This document shows, one piece after another, positions 22,955 to 31,990 of a DNA stretch of 64,000 nucleotides. The position numbers were made by a program, and so were the translations under genes. Each line of letters opens with the position of its first letter. The stretch's first letter is position 1. The notes beneath the pieces are model-generated. The model was not told where the DNA came from. It did no database searches and saw only the letters and a program-made list of their open reading frames with translations. Origin of the DNA: Aminomonas paucivorans DSM 12260 (lineage in GTDB: Bacteria > Synergistota > Synergistia > Synergistales > Synergistaceae); NCBI RefSeq assembly GCF_000165795.1, contig NZ_CM001022.1:1054001-1118000 (forward strand). Reading direction: 5' to 3'.

Positions 22955-24129
22955 GCACCCAGAGGCTTGAAGGCGTGGAGGCGGGGAAGGGCAACCGGGT
23001 GAAACTGGTCCTGGGGGAAAACCCCTTCCACCCCGCAGGGGGCGGCCAGCCCGGGGACAGCGGCTGGGTGGAGGCTCCGGGGCTTCGGTGTCGGATCCTG
23101 GATTGCCGGATGGAGGAGGGAGCCCCCGTCCTCCTGGGGGAGGTCCTGGAGGGGACCCCCGTCCCGGGGGCGGAGGTGGAGGCCCGGGTGGACGAGGAGC
23201 GCCACCACCTCCTGGCCCGGATGCATTCCGGGGAGCACGCCCTTTCCCGGGCCCTGGAGAAGAACGTGCCGGGACTTCGGGTCTTCAAGGTGAACGTGGA
23301 CACGAAGGAGAGCCTCATCACCCTCCGCTGGGAGGGGGAGCTGACCTGGGAGGTCCTCTTCGCCGCTGAGGCGGAGGCGAACGGGGTGATCCGGGCGGAC
23401 CTGCCCGTGACCACCCGGGTGTTCTCCCGGGAGGAGGCCCGGGTGGACCCGGACCTGAAGGCCAACTGGGATCGTCTGGAGGGGGGAAAAGAGGCCCCGG
23501 AGTCCCTGCGGGTGGTGAGCCTGGGGGACTACGACAAGGTAGCCTGCTGCGGTTCCCACGTGGAGCGCACCGGGCAGATCGGCGGGGTCCTGATCACGGG
23601 TTTCAAGGGGACCGCCCCCCAGTGGGAGGTGCGTTACACGGTGCACCGGGACGAACTGTTGGAAGCCTGGAGCCGACCCCTGCGCCGCCTGGTCCGCCAG
23701 GTGGGAAGTCCTCCGGAGGAGCTGGAGAAGGTCTACGGAAGGCTTCAGGAGGAGCGCTCCGAAGCCCGGCGACTCCTGGACCGGCTGCGCCCCTTCCTGG
23801 CTCTGCCCTTCCGGGAGGAACCCCGGGGGGAGGCATCCTTCCTCCGGCTGGTGCTCCCGGGCCTGCCCCTGGACCTGATCACGGGACCCTGCAAGGAGAC
23901 GATCCAGGAGGATCCGAAGCGGCTGGTGCTGGCCCTGCTTCCCGACGAGGGGGAGCGGAGCCCCTTCCTGGTCTGTCGGGGGGCGGGGCTGACGGGGGAC
24001 CTGAAGGGCTGGCTCAAGGGGCACCCGGAGCTGGCGGCCCGGGGGGGCGGCTCCCCGGACTGGATCTCCGGGGTGACCCAGGAGCGGGACCCGGAGAAGT
24101 GGGCGAAAGCGTTGAAGGAGGTTCTCTGA
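22951..24129 (+). CDS. AlaX-type alanyl-tRNA editing protein with DHHA1-like C-terminus
   Basis: A 392-residue stand-alone relative of the AlaRS editing half. The editing domain contains [16 protein letters not shown], zinc-binding His92-x3-His96 in MHSGEHALS, and Cys199/His203 in [15 protein letters not shown] coiled-coil linker ([21 protein letters not shown]) and a DHHA1-like end ([12 protein letters not shown]) follow. Such long AlaX proteins deacylate Ser- or Gly-tRNA-Ala in trans. The aminoacylation domain is absent. The ATG overlaps the acylphosphatase stop, and DedA follows 4 bp downstream, so the three genes plus the GH26-like gene form one operon. Confidence 0.88.
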   Translation: MSTQRLEGVEAGKGNRVKLVLGENPFHPAGGGQPGDSGWVEAPGLRCRILDCRMEEGAPVLLGEVLEGTPVPGAEVEARVDEERHHLLARMHSGEHALSRALEKNVPGLRVFKVNVDTKESLITLRWEGELTWEVLFAAEAEANGVIRADLPVTTRVFSREEARVDPDLKANWDRLEGGKEAPESLRVVSLGDYDKVACCGSHVERTGQIGGVLITGFKGTAPQWEVRYTVHRDELLEAWSRPLRRLVRQVGSPPEELEKVYGRLQEERSEARRLLDRLRPFLALPFREEPRGEASFLRLVLPGLPLDLITGPCKETIQEDPKRLVLALLPDEGERSPFLVCRGAGLTGDLKGWLKGHPELAARGGGSPDWISGVTQERDPEKWAKALKEVL

Positions 24130-24133
24130 GGGC

Positions 24134-24760
24134 ATGTCTCTGCTGCAGGATCTGATCGGCTGGATCGTGGCCACCATCGGCCACATGGGGTATCCCGGCG
24201 TGGTGGCCCTGATGTTCCTGGAATCGTCGTTCTTTCCCTTTCCCAGCGAGGTGGTGGTGCCCCCGGCGGGATACCTGGCCAGCGTCGGGGAGATGAACCT
24301 GTGGGCGGTCATCGCCTCGGGCATCCTGGGCAGCCTCCTGGGGGCCCTGTTCAACTACTGGATCGCCGTGCATTGGGGGCGTCCCTTCTTCGAGCGATAC
24401 GGGAAGTACTTCCTGGTGAGTCCCTCGTCCCTGGACAAGGCGGACCGTTTCTTCGCCCGGCACGGCCACATCAGCACCTTCACGGGGCGTCTGCTTCCGG
24501 TGATCCGTCAGTACGTGTCCCTTCCCGCGGGGATCGCCCGGATGCCCCTGGGCTCCTTCTGCTTCTTCACCGCCCTGGGGTCGGGAATCTGGGTGGTGGT
24601 GCTGGCCCTGGTGGGGTACTGGATCGGCAACAACCAGGAACTGGTGCACCAGGCCCTTCACCGGATCACCTTCCTCCTGGTGGGAGGGTGCGTCCTCCTG
24701 GTGGGGGCCTACGTCTGGTGGCAGCGGCGCAGGCGCGGGACGGCGCCCGGGGGTGCCTAG
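24134..24760 (+). CDS. DedA-family membrane protein
   Basis: A 208-residue polytopic membrane protein (VTT/SNARE-assoc domain). Key motifs are [20 protein letters not shown], with the conserved acidic residue, and [22 protein letters not shown], with the conserved arginines. About five to six hydrophobic segments are seen. DedA proteins are implicated in membrane lipid scrambling, including recycling of undecaprenyl phosphate, and in membrane potential maintenance. The ATG lies 4 bp after the AlaX stop, behind GGAGGTTCTCTGAGGGC. A basic C-terminal tail ([10 protein letters not shown]) is cytoplasmic. The next gene starts inside its last codons. Confidence 0.9.
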   Translation: MSLLQDLIGWIVATIGHMGYPGVVALMFLESSFFPFPSEVVVPPAGYLASVGEMNLWAVIASGILGSLLGALFNYWIAVHWGRPFFERYGKYFLVSPSSLDKADRFFARHGHISTFTGRLLPVIRQYVSLPAGIARMPLGSFCFFTALGSGIWVVVLALVGYWIGNNQELVHQALHRITFLLVGGCVLLVGAYVWWQRRRRGTAPGGA

Positions 24761-25814
24761 GCTTCGGGCGGTCCTCCTGGCCCTGGGGGCGGCGGTCCTG
24801 CTTGTCGCTCCAGCCCGGGGGGAAGTGCTCCTGCCTCCGCAGGAGGGGCTCTACCTATCAGGACACCCGGACTGCGGCCTCCGGGACGAGACGGTCACCT
24901 CAAAGGGGGTCCGGGACTTCGTGGCCCTCACGGGGCGCCCCCTGGTGTGGAGCTACCTGAGCTGGCACTGGGATGGGAGGTTTCCCTTCCCCGCGGAGGC
25001 CTGTCGGGTCCTCCACCGGGAAGGGGTGGTGCCTCTGGTGGGGATCCTCCCCTGGTCCACGGGGGAGCAGAATCGTCCGGAGCCCCGGGTCACCCTGAAA
25101 GCCCTCCTGGCGGGGCGCTACGACCGACCCCTTCGGGCGGCGGCCCGGCAGGTACGGGGCCTGGGGTTTCCCGTGATGCTGTGCTTCGGCCCCGAGGCGG
25201 ACGGGGGCTGGTTCCCCTGGTCCGGCCGCTTCAACGGGGGAAGCCGCAGGGACGGCTACGGCAGCCCCGACCTGCCCGACGGACCGGAGCGCTTCCGGGA
25301 CGCCTTCCGGAGGGTGGTGCGTCTCTTCCGGGAGGAAGGGGCGGTGGACGTCACGTGGGTCTTCCACGCTGCGGAGCGTCCCGGGCCGGACCTGCCCTGG
25401 AACGGGACGCAGGGTTACTACCCCGGGGACGGGTTCGCCGACTGGATCGGCGTGAGCCTCTACGGGTGGCTGCGCTCCGGACCGGTGCGGGAGATGGGGG
25501 ACCTGCTGGCGGGGGCCCTGCCCCGGCTGGAGGCCCTGTCGTCCCGGCGCCCCCTGGCGGTGTTGGAGTGGGGGATCGCCGCGGGTCCGGGGGTGGACAA
25601 GGGAGGGTGGATCCGAAATGCCTTCGAGGCCTTCACCTCCGGGGAGCACCCTCGTCTTCGGGCGGTGGCCTGGTGGGACAAGGCCCGTCGCCCCGACGGA
25701 ACCCCCTCGGGGCTGGCCCTGGAGGAGAGTCCCGAAGGAGTTCGAGCCTACCGGGAGGGGGCGGCTTCCCGGGCCTTCGGCAGTCCGGCCCGGTTCGGCC
25801 CGAGGAGGGACTAA
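24753..25814 (+). CDS. Secreted GH26-like glycoside hydrolase
   Basis: A 353-residue protein with a signal peptide (residues 1-23, [16 protein letters not shown]). The body looks like a family 26 (mannanase/lichenase) TIM barrel: [15 protein letters not shown] and [12 protein letters not shown] at the front, the acid/base Glu148 in [25 protein letters not shown], and the nucleophile-type Glu272 in PLAVLEWGI. The usual HE-x-N before GxWFPW reads GPEADG, so the acid/base neighbourhood is divergent. The polysaccharide target is unknown and odd for an amino-acid fermenter; a role with the cell's own envelope polymers is possible. It starts at GTG 24753, overlapping dedA by 8 bp. Confidence 0.78.
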   Translation: MPRLRAVLLALGAAVLLVAPARGEVLLPPQEGLYLSGHPDCGLRDETVTSKGVRDFVALTGRPLVWSYLSWHWDGRFPFPAEACRVLHREGVVPLVGILPWSTGEQNRPEPRVTLKALLAGRYDRPLRAAARQVRGLGFPVMLCFGPEADGGWFPWSGRFNGGSRRDGYGSPDLPDGPERFRDAFRRVVRLFREEGAVDVTWVFHAAERPGPDLPWNGTQGYYPGDGFADWIGVSLYGWLRSGPVREMGDLLAGALPRLEALSSRRPLAVLEWGIAAGPGVDKGGWIRNAFEAFTSGEHPRLRAVAWWDKARRPDGTPSGLALEESPEGVRAYREGAASRAFGSPARFGPRRD

Positions 25815-25818
25815 ACGA

Positions 25819-25857
25819 AGGGGCCCCGCGTCCTGCGGGGCCCCCGTTCTATTCTTC
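25819..25857. terminator. Terminator at the end of the GH26-like gene and typA
   Basis: GGGGCCCCGC and GCGGGGCCCC form a 10-bp stem with a 5-nt loop, followed by CCGTTCTATTCTT. It sits between convergent genes and may slightly overlap the end of typA (25849). Confidence 0.75.
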
Positions 25858-27744
25858 GTCCTCTTCCGCTTCCGTGGTCCCCGCCCCCGCCTTCATGGCG
25901 GCGCGCTTGCGCTCCGTGGGGTCCAGGATGATCTTGCGCACCCGCACGGAGGGGGGAGTCACCTCCACCAGCTCGTCCTCCCCGATCCACTCCAGGGCGC
26001 TGTCCACGTTCAGCTTCCGGGGGACGTCCAGGATGATCATGGCGTCCTTGGTGGCGGAGCGGTGGTTGGTGAGCTGCTTCCGTTTGGCGGGGTTGCAGGG
26101 CAGATCCTTGGGGCGGGAGCATTCTCCCACCACCATGCCGCAGTACACCGGGTCTCCGGGGGAGAGGAAGAGGGTCCCTCGGGTCTGGAGGTTCTCCAGG
26201 GAGTAGCTGGTGGCCAGTCCTCCGTCGAGGCTCACCAGCGAGCCCCGGCTGCGTCCCGTCATCTCCCCGAACCAGGGGGCGTAGCCCACGAACCGGCTGG
26301 TGAGTACCCCCAGCCCACGGGTGTCCGTGAGGAACTCGTTGCGGTAGCCGATGAGCCCCCGGGTGGGGATGCGGTACTCCAGGCGCAGCAGCCCCGTGCC
26401 GGAGTTGGCCATGGAGAGCAGCTCCCCCTTGCGCAGGGCCAGTTTCTGGATCACCACTCCCTGGTAGTCCTCGGGCACGTCGATGAGGAGTTCCTCCACC
26501 GGCTCCAGCAGCTTCCCCGCGTCGTCCCGGTGGGTGATGATCTCCGGCCGGGACACGCAGAACTCCATGCCCTCCCGGCGCATCTCCTCCACCAGGATGG
26601 CCAGGTGCAGCTCCCCGCGACCGGACACCTTCACCCCGTCGGGGCGGCCCAGGTCCTCCACCCGCAGGGCCACGTCGGTCTTGGTCTCCCGCTCCAGACG
26701 GGCCTTCAGCTGCCGCAGGGTCACCGCCTGTCCCTCCTTGCCCGCGAAGGGCCCGGTGTTCACCAGGAAGAACATGGACACCGTGGGCTCCTCGATGTCC
26801 AGGGGGGGGAGGGAGGGATTCTCCAGCTGAGGAGAGGAGAAGAGGTCCCCCAGGGAGATCTCGTCGGGGCCGGAGAACCACACGATGTCCCCCGCTCCCG
26901 CCTCCTCCGCCTCTTCCCGGTCCAGCCCCTGGGTGGTGAACAGGTGGACGCAGGAGGCGGGGCGGCTCCAGAGGGTCTCGTGTCCCGACCGTTCCGGGTC
27001 GGTCCAGCGGACCCGGGTCTGGGTCAGGGAATCTCCTTTGCGGAGGGTCCCCTGAAGGATCTTGCCGCAGCCGATCTGCCCCAGATAGTCGCTCCAGGCC
27101 AGGGTGCTCACCTGCATCAGGAAGGGGGCCTCGGAGTTGGCCTTCGGGGCGGGGACGTAGTCCACCAGGGTGCGGAAGAGGGCCTCCAGGTCTTGGTCCG
27201 CCCCGGCGTCCAGGTCTTCCACCAGCCAGCCCTCCAGGCCGGAGCCGTAGAGCACCGGGAAGTCGCACTGCTCGTCCGTGGCTCCCAGCTCCACGAAGAG
27301 GTCGAAGGTCTTGTCCAGGGCCTGGGCGGGGTTCGCGTGGGACCGGTCCACCTTGTTCACCACCACGATGGGGCGCAGCCCCAGGCGCAGGGCCCGCATG
27401 AGGACGTAGCGGGTCTGGGGCATGGGGCCCTCCGCCGCGTCCACCAGGAGGATCACCGAATCCACCAGGGAGAGGACCCGTTCCACCTCTCCCGAGAAGT
27501 CCGCGTGTCCCGGGGTATCCACGATGTTGATGCGGTATCCCTGCCAGTTCACCGTGCAGTGCTTGGCCTTGATGGTGATGCCCCGCTCCCTCTCCAGGTC
27601 GCGGCTGTCCATCACCCGTTCGGCGACCCGGGCGTTCTCTCGGAAGGTGTGGGCGGCGCGGAAGATGGAATCGATGAGGGTGGTCTTGCCGTGGTCGATG
27701 TGGGCCACGATGGCCACGTTGCGGATCATTTCCGGTGCGGTCAT
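25849..27744 (-). CDS. typA: Translational GTPase TypA/BipA
   Basis: A 631-residue ribosome-associated GTPase. G1 is [10 protein letters not shown], switch I is [12 protein letters not shown]3 is DTPGHADF, G4 is VNKVDRSHA and G5 is [11 protein letters not shown]-like domains III and V and the BipA-specific C-terminal domain ([33 protein letters not shown]) follow. BipA acts in large-subunit assembly and stress or low-temperature growth. The ATG at 27744 follows AGAAGGACGAAAACC; the frame opens further upstream without support. The acidic tail AEEDEE is lineage-specific. It is divergently arranged with hutU. Confidence 0.95.
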   Translation of the reverse strand: MTAPEMIRNVAIVAHIDHGKTTLIDSIFRAAHTFRENARVAERVMDSRDLERERGITIKAKHCTVNWQGYRINIVDTPGHADFSGEVERVLSLVDSVILLVDAAEGPMPQTRYVLMRALRLGLRPIVVVNKVDRSHANPAQALDKTFDLFVELGATDEQCDFPVLYGSGLEGWLVEDLDAGADQDLEALFRTLVDYVPAPKANSEAPFLMQVSTLAWSDYLGQIGCGKILQGTLRKGDSLTQTRVRWTDPERSGHETLWSRPASCVHLFTTQGLDREEAEEAGAGDIVWFSGPDEISLGDLFSSPQLENPSLPPLDIEEPTVSMFFLVNTGPFAGKEGQAVTLRQLKARLERETKTDVALRVEDLGRPDGVKVSGRGELHLAILVEEMRREGMEFCVSRPEIITHRDDAGKLLEPVEELLIDVPEDYQGVVIQKLALRKGELLSMANSGTGLLRLEYRIPTRGLIGYRNEFLTDTRGLGVLTSRFVGYAPWFGEMTGRSRGSLVSLDGGLATSYSLENLQTRGTLFLSPGDPVYCGMVVGECSRPKDLPCNPAKRKQLTNHRSATKDAMIILDVPRKLNVDSALEWIGEDELVEVTPPSVRVRKIILDPTERKRAAMKAGAGTTEAEEDEE

Positions 27745-27898
27745 GGTTTTCGTCCTTCTTCTTTCGTCGGATGGGGCCCGCCTGGGGCGGGCAAGTGGGA
27801 AGTGTACCACAAGCAGGGGCTCAAGGCGATGGATTTGAGGGAAAATTCCCTGCGGATTCCCCGTGGGAGAGCGTCGATAAATATTTTTTTCATAGACG

Positions 27899-27912
27899 TA
27901 TCGTTGACGATA
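27899..27912. promoter_or_regulatory. Palindromic operator-like site overlapping the hutU -35
   Basis: TATCGTTGACGATA is a perfect 6-bp inverted repeat with a 2-bp centre (TATCGT-TG-ACGATA). Its right half overlaps the TTGACG -35 of the hutU promoter, the classic place for a repressor. The binding protein is not identified, and the site does not match the GntR-type HutC consensus. Confidence 0.5.
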
Positions 27913-27932
27913 TATCCTGCGCGGGGTAGAAT
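27904..27932 (+). promoter_or_regulatory. Promoter of hutU
   Basis: TTGACG (27904-27909) and TAGAAT (27927-27932) are separated by exactly 17 bp. An AT-rich run (GATAAATATTTTTTTCATAG) just upstream resembles an UP element. The predicted transcription start, near 27939, leaves about 60 nt of leader. Confidence 0.7.
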
Positions 27933-27998
27933 CGCCCTGGGGAGACTTGGCCCCCAGGATGTGGAGAACCCGATTCTTCTCAAGAGGAGGAGATGTCC

Positions 27999-30029
27999 AT
28001 GAGCCTTTCCAACGAGCAGATCGCCCAGGCCATGATCGTTCGTCTCGACGACGGATTGCCGGAGATGCCCGCCTTCGAGCCGGGCATCCGTCGCGCCCCG
28101 GATCGCGGCTTCACCCTCACGGAGGCCCAGACCGTGGTGGCCCTGAAGAACGCCCTTCGGTACGTGCCGGAGAAGTTCCATGCCCAGCTGGCGCCGGAGT
28201 TCCTGGAGGAGCTGCGTACCCGGGGCCGCATCTACGGCTACCGGTTCCGCCCCGCGGGACGCCTCCGGGGCAAACCCCTCGACCAGTACCAGGGGAACTG
28301 CGTGGAGGGCAGGGCCTTTCAGGTGATGATCGACAACAACCTGGACTTCGACGTGGCCCTGTATCCCTACGAGCTGGTTACCTACGGGGAGACGGGACAG
28401 GTGTGCCAGAACTGGATGCAATACCGGCTCATCATGAAGTACCTCCAGGTGATGACCCAGGACCAGACCCTGGTGATCCAGTCCGGGCACCCCCTGGGCC
28501 TCTTCAAGTCCCGCCCCGATGCCCCTCGGGTGATCCTCTCCAACGGCCTCATGGTGGGGCTCTACGACAACCCCCAGGACTGGCACCTGGCCACGCAGCT
28601 GGGGGTGGCCAACTACGGCCAGATGACCGCGGGCGGCTGGATGTACATCGGCCCCCAGGGCATCGTCCACGGTACCTTCAACACCCTGCTCAACGCCGGG
28701 CGGCTTCGGCTGGGGCTTGCGGGAGACCAGGACCTCAAGGGGCACCTGTTCGTCTCCTCCGGCCTCGGGGGGATGAGCGGCGCCCAGCCCAAGGCAGCGG
28801 AGATCGCCGGGGCGGTGGGGGTCGTGGCGGAGGTGGACTACAGCCGCATCCAGACCCGACTGGACCAGGGGTGGGTGAGCAAGGCCTCCTCCGACCTGGC
28901 GGAGGTCTTCCGCTGGGCCCGGGACGCCATGGACAAGAAGCAGCCCCTCTCCATCGCCTACCACGGCAACATCGTGGACCTGCTCCAGCACTGCGTGGAC
29001 CACCGGGTGGAGGTGGAGCTTCTCTCCGACCAGACCTCCTGCCACGCCGCCTATGACGGGGGCTACTGCCCCCAGGGCCTTTCCTTCGAGGAGCGCACGG
29101 CGCTGCTCAAGGAGGATCGGACCCGGTTCTGCCAGCAGGTGGACCGCACCCTGAAGAAGCATTACGAACTCATCAAGACCCTCACGGAGCGGGGGACCTA
29201 CTTCTTCGACTACGGCAACTCCTTCCTCAAGGCGGTGTACGACGCGGGGGTGCTGGAGGTCTCCAAGAACGGAGTGGACGACAAGGACGGCTTCGTCTTC
29301 CCCTCCTACGTGGAGGACATCATGGGGCCCATGCTCTTCGACTACGGTTACGGCCCCTTCCGGTGGGTCTGCCTCTCCGGCCTCCCCGAGGATCTGAAGA
29401 AGACCGACCAGGCCGCCATGGACTGCATTGACCCCAACCGCCGGGGCCAGGACCGGGACAACTGGGTCTGGATCCGGGACGCGGAGAAGAACCGCCTCGT
29501 GGTGGGCACCCAGGCCCGCATCCTCTATCAGGACGCGGAGGGGCGGGTGCGCATCGCCCTGAAGTTCAACGAGATGGTCCGCAAGGGTGAGGTGGGGCCC
29601 ATCATGCTGGGACGGGACCACCACGACGTGTCCGGCACGGACAGTCCCTTCCGGGAAACCGCCAACATCAAGGACGGCAGCAACATGATGGCGGAGATGG
29701 CCACCCACTGCTATGCGGGCAACGCAGCCCGGGGGATGAGCCTCGTGGCGCTGCACAACGGCGGCGGCGTGGGCATCAGCAAGGCCATCAACGGGGGCTT
29801 CGGCCTCGTGTTGGACGGTTCCGCCCGGGTGGACGAGATCATCCGGTCCGCTCTGTCCTGGGACGTCATGGGGGGGGTGGCGAGGCGCGCCTGGGCCCGG
29901 AACCCCCACGCCATGGAGGTGTCCCTGGAGCACAACCGAAACTCCGACGGGCGGGACCACATCACCCTGCCCTACCTGCCCAAGGAGGGTTTCGTGGAAG
30001 ACTTGGTGAACCGGGCCTTCCGGGGCTGA
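27999..30029 (+). CDS. hutU: Urocanate hydratase
   Basis: A 676-residue enzyme that hydrates urocanate to imidazolonepropionate with tightly bound NAD+, the second step of histidine degradation. Diagnostic stretches include GNCVEGRAFQVMIDNNLDFD, NYGQMTAGGWMYIGPQGIVHGT, SGLGGMSGAQPKAA (NAD binding), LLSDQTSCHAAYDGGYCPQG and GRDHHDVSGTDSPFRET. It belongs to the long form (about 670 residues) rather than the 555-residue proteobacterial form. Two ATGs exist: 27999 lies 8 bp from AGGAGG while 27993 lies only 2 bp from it, so 27999 is preferred. No hutH, hutI or hutG lies in the window, so it is transcribed alone from a strong promoter with a palindromic operator. Confidence 0.95.
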   Translation: MSLSNEQIAQAMIVRLDDGLPEMPAFEPGIRRAPDRGFTLTEAQTVVALKNALRYVPEKFHAQLAPEFLEELRTRGRIYGYRFRPAGRLRGKPLDQYQGNCVEGRAFQVMIDNNLDFDVALYPYELVTYGETGQVCQNWMQYRLIMKYLQVMTQDQTLVIQSGHPLGLFKSRPDAPRVILSNGLMVGLYDNPQDWHLATQLGVANYGQMTAGGWMYIGPQGIVHGTFNTLLNAGRLRLGLAGDQDLKGHLFVSSGLGGMSGAQPKAAEIAGAVGVVAEVDYSRIQTRLDQGWVSKASSDLAEVFRWARDAMDKKQPLSIAYHGNIVDLLQHCVDHRVEVELLSDQTSCHAAYDGGYCPQGLSFEERTALLKEDRTRFCQQVDRTLKKHYELIKTLTERGTYFFDYGNSFLKAVYDAGVLEVSKNGVDDKDGFVFPSYVEDIMGPMLFDYGYGPFRWVCLSGLPEDLKKTDQAAMDCIDPNRRGQDRDNWVWIRDAEKNRLVVGTQARILYQDAEGRVRIALKFNEMVRKGEVGPIMLGRDHHDVSGTDSPFRETANIKDGSNMMAEMATHCYAGNAARGMSLVALHNGGGVGISKAINGGFGLVLDGSARVDEIIRSALSWDVMGGVARRAWARNPHAMEVSLEHNRNSDGRDHITLPYLPKEGFVEDLVNRAFRG

Positions 30030-30068
30030 TCCTCCGGGTTCCCTCTTTGCATCCTCACCCTGTCCTCA

Positions 30069-30112
30069 CCGTGGTAGGGGCGGCCTTCGGGCTGCCCCTA
30101 CCACGGTTTTTC
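30069..30112 (+). terminator. Terminator of hutU
   Basis: A 13-bp perfect stem CCGTGGTAGGGGC with GCCCCTACCACGG followed by TTTTT: a strong intrinsic terminator. Confidence 0.88.
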
Positions 30113-30238
30113 GGGTCGTGCAATTCCGGGACTTGCGGCCCATTTCCTCTGGGCCTGGGGACGACATGAGCCCCCGGGACCCTGCTACGATAACAGCATG
30201 GGAAAGCCGTGTTCTGTCCAGGGAAGGAGGGAACGAGG

Positions 30239-30529
30239 ATGAACATCCAGACGGTGGTTCGGATGGAGGGCTATGCCGTCCCGGGCGGATCGAGCTATCT
30301 CTACGGGACGACTCCTCAGAGAGCCGCCGCTCCGGCGCTGCCGGTCGAGCGGATCGAGATTCCCGGGCCGAGGGAGATGGACGTGGTCTATCAGTACCGG
30401 GTGCTGGAGGGGTGGCAGGGGGAGATCCCCCTCTCCCTCACCTACCTGGTGGCCACCCGGTCCTACTCCCAGAGCGTGGTGGTCTACCAGAGCCAGGACT
30501 GGAACAAGTCGCGTTTCTGGCTGGCATGA
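30239..30529 (+). CDS. Unknown 96-residue protein
   Basis: An ATG at 30239 stands behind GGAAGGAGGGAACGAGG, a very good ribosome site. The product has no signal peptide or membrane segment. It contains a short Ala/Pro linker (RAAAPALPVERIEIPGPRE) followed by an apparently beta-rich half with aromatic and valine alternation (MDVVYQYRVLEGW, LSLTYLVATRSYSQSVVVYQ) ending in FWLA. I do not recognise the family. It stands alone between two terminators. Coding is supported by the ribosome site and by third-position GC like its neighbours. Confidence 0.55.
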   Translation: MNIQTVVRMEGYAVPGGSSYLYGTTPQRAAAPALPVERIEIPGPREMDVVYQYRVLEGWQGEIPLSLTYLVATRSYSQSVVVYQSQDWNKSRFWLA

Positions 30530-30538
30530 GGACATACG

Positions 30539-30600
30539 GAGGGCCTCGGTCGCCGTCGCGTCCGAGGCCCTCAGCGCCTTGTCTTCGTCGTTTTTTCTTC
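30539..30600 (+). terminator. Hairpin and T-run after the 96-residue gene
   Basis: GAGGGCCTCGG pairs with CCGAGGCCCTC (12-nt loop); a T6 run lies about 19 nt further on (TCGTCGTTTTTTCTTC). The distance makes it an imperfect terminator. Confidence 0.5.
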
Positions 30601-30611
30601 CCCCGTTTGCC

Positions 30612-30734
30612 TCACACCTCCACCCTCCAGGAATTCTTGAAGAACCGCTGCGCCACGGAAACCGCTTCGGAGTAGCATCCCCAGCTCTGCAGCCGAGCGA
30701 TGAGCCACCGGGCAAAACGCTCCCTTTTCCGCAT
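30612..30734 (-). CDS. Small basic protein (40 aa)
   Basis: Absent as a separate frame because of its size. The ATG at 30734 is preceded by GGAGGTGGGAACG at ideal spacing. The product begins MRKRERFARWLIARL and ends FFKNSWRVEV. It is strongly basic, with an amphipathic helix rich in Arg, Trp and Phe. A TACAAT box lies about 50 bp upstream on the same strand (plus 30780-30785). No family is recognised. It could be a peptide that binds membrane, nucleic acid or ribosome, but nothing in the sequence decides between these. Confidence 0.5.
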   Translation of the reverse strand: MRKRERFARWLIARLQSWGCYSEAVSVAQRFFKNSWRVEV

Positions 30735-30812
30735 CGTTCCCACCTCCAGGGCCTCGCGTCCGAAAACTGCCCACTTTTCAATTGTAGAGCGACAGGGCGA
30801 GGAGAGATGATC

Positions 30813-30842
30813 CGGGATGCCTTTCCTACATGGGCATCCCGC
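30813..30842. repeat. Inverted repeat in the gene-poor stretch 30.53-30.95 kb
   Basis: GGGATGCC and GGCATCCC are separated by about 11 nt, giving a hairpin downstream of tRNA-Ser on the minus strand. No T-run follows, so it may be a processing or pausing structure rather than a terminator. Apart from this hairpin, the small 40-residue gene and the flanking terminator, I see nothing in this stretch of about 420 bp. Confidence 0.4.
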
Positions 30843-30950
30843 CTCATGGAGCAGAGACGTTTGGCCTCGCGGAAGTCCCTTGGGGCCGCGAAGCCTTGGG
30901 ATCACGGTGTTCCGTTCCTTGGGGGGATGGGGTAGGATGGAGGAAAGGGT

Positions 30951-31038
30951 TGGCGGAGGGCGCAGGATTCGAACCCGCGGTGGGGTGACCCACAACTGAT
31001 TTCAAGTCAGCCGCCTTCGACCGCTCGGCCAGCCCTCC
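30951..31038 (-). tRNA. tRNA-Ser (anticodon UGA)
   Basis: The minus strand folds as a class II tRNA of 88 nt including an encoded CCA. The acceptor stem pairs GGAGGGC with GCCCTCC; the anticodon arm CTGACTTGAAATCAG presents TGA; the long variable arm GTTGTGGGTCACCCCACC is typical of serine tRNAs; and the T arm contains GGTTCGAATCC. Discriminator G precedes CCA. It reads UCA-type serine codons. Confidence 0.93.
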
Positions 31039-31088
31039 GCATGAAACGGGCCTCATTCTAGCACGCTCCCGAAAGGGGAGGAATGGCG

Positions 31089-31490
31089 ATGAAAGAAAGA
31101 AAGCGGATCCTCGGACGTCTGGGTCGGATTCTCGGGGGACTGTTTCTTTTCCTGGCGCTGGGAGGCGAGGCCTCTGCTTCCACTCCCTGCCCGTCCCCGA
31201 CGGATTCCGGATTGGCGGTGACCCGGTTTTCCTGGTCCTTCGACGCCCGGACCCTGACCGGCCGGGCGGAGGTGGTGCTCACCAACCTGGGCAGAAGGGC
31301 CGTCAAGACCCCCGGGGCGATGGTGCTGGCCTACGACTCCGCGGGCAAGGAGCTGAACCAGGTCTGGGGACGCATCAAGGCCTCGTCCCTCAAGCCCGGG
31401 GCTTCGGAGGCCCTGGTGCTGGTGATGCGCCTCTCCCGACTTCCCGACGGGGTCAAGGCCACCACCCTGGAGGAACTGGGAGGCACCTGA
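31089..31490 (+). CDS. Secreted FxLYD-like protein of unknown function
   Basis: A 133-residue protein with a basic N-terminus and a signal peptide (LGRILGGLFLFLALGGEASA). The mature part is one immunoglobulin-like beta domain: VTRFSWSFDARTLTGRAEVVLTN, then VKTPGAMVLAYDSAGKELNQ and SSLKPGASEALVLVMRL, the pattern of FxLYD/DUF3426 domains often found on lipoproteins and membrane-tethered proteins. No lipobox cysteine is present at the cleavage site. The ATG at 31089 is chosen over 31083 because it gives proper spacing from GGGGAGG. The role is unknown. Confidence 0.7.
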   Translation: MKERKRILGRLGRILGGLFLFLALGGEASASTPCPSPTDSGLAVTRFSWSFDARTLTGRAEVVLTNLGRRAVKTPGAMVLAYDSAGKELNQVWGRIKASSLKPGASEALVLVMRLSRLPDGVKATTLEELGGT

Positions 31491-31569
31491 AACTGAAGCT
31501 CCCGGGTGCGTGGTGCCCGGGATGGATTGCGGAAAACGCGGGAAAGCCCCGTACGGAAAGGAGCTCTGT

Positions 31570-31986
31570 ATGACCTTCGAGGACATCGTGAGGAAATGGG
31601 TGTGCGTCCCCTCCCGGGTGGCGTTGGTGGGGGCTTCCCCTCGGGAGGATCGCCCCGTGTCGGGGATTCAGGCGTATCTGCAGGCCCGAGGCTTTACGGT
31701 CTACCCGGTGAATCCCGCCTACCGGGGCGCCTCCCTGGGAGGGGTGCCCTGCCTGGGGGGGCTGGAGGACCTGCCCGGTCCTGTGGACCTGGTGGTCCTC
31801 TTTCTCTCTCCGGAGAAGCAGGCCGAGGCGCTGCATCAAGTGCGTCGCCTGTCCCCGACCCCGGTGGTCTGGTTTCAGCCCGGGGCGGAAAACCCCCTGG
31901 GGGCGGAGAATCTGCGGCGGGAGGGGGTCGAGGTGGTGGAGGACTGCATCCTGGCGACCCACAAGCGCCTTTGCGGGAAGGCCTGA
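31570..31986 (+). CDS. CoA-binding protein (YccU-like)
   Basis: A 138-residue Rossmann-fold CoA-binding domain: VALVGASPREDRPVSGIQAYLQARGF (nucleotide loop), VYPVNPAYRGASLGGVPCLGGLEDLPG, VVWFQPGAENPLGAENLRREGVEVVEDCI. It matches stand-alone YccU-type proteins, which bind CoA or acyl-CoA; no catalytic function is established. The ATG at 31570 follows GAAAGGAGCTCTGT. The YbgC-like thioesterase begins 4 bp after its stop, so a shared acyl-CoA-related role is plausible but inferred. Confidence 0.88.
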   Translation: MTFEDIVRKWVCVPSRVALVGASPREDRPVSGIQAYLQARGFTVYPVNPAYRGASLGGVPCLGGLEDLPGPVDLVVLFLSPEKQAEALHQVRRLSPTPVVWFQPGAENPLGAENLRREGVEVVEDCILATHKRLCGKA

Positions 31987-31990
31987 GCCC

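Noticed and set aside
27741-29960. A 739-codon minus-strand frame opposite hutU
   Set aside because: Antisense to a clear urocanate hydratase; composition is His/Val/Gly-rich and no motif is recognisable.
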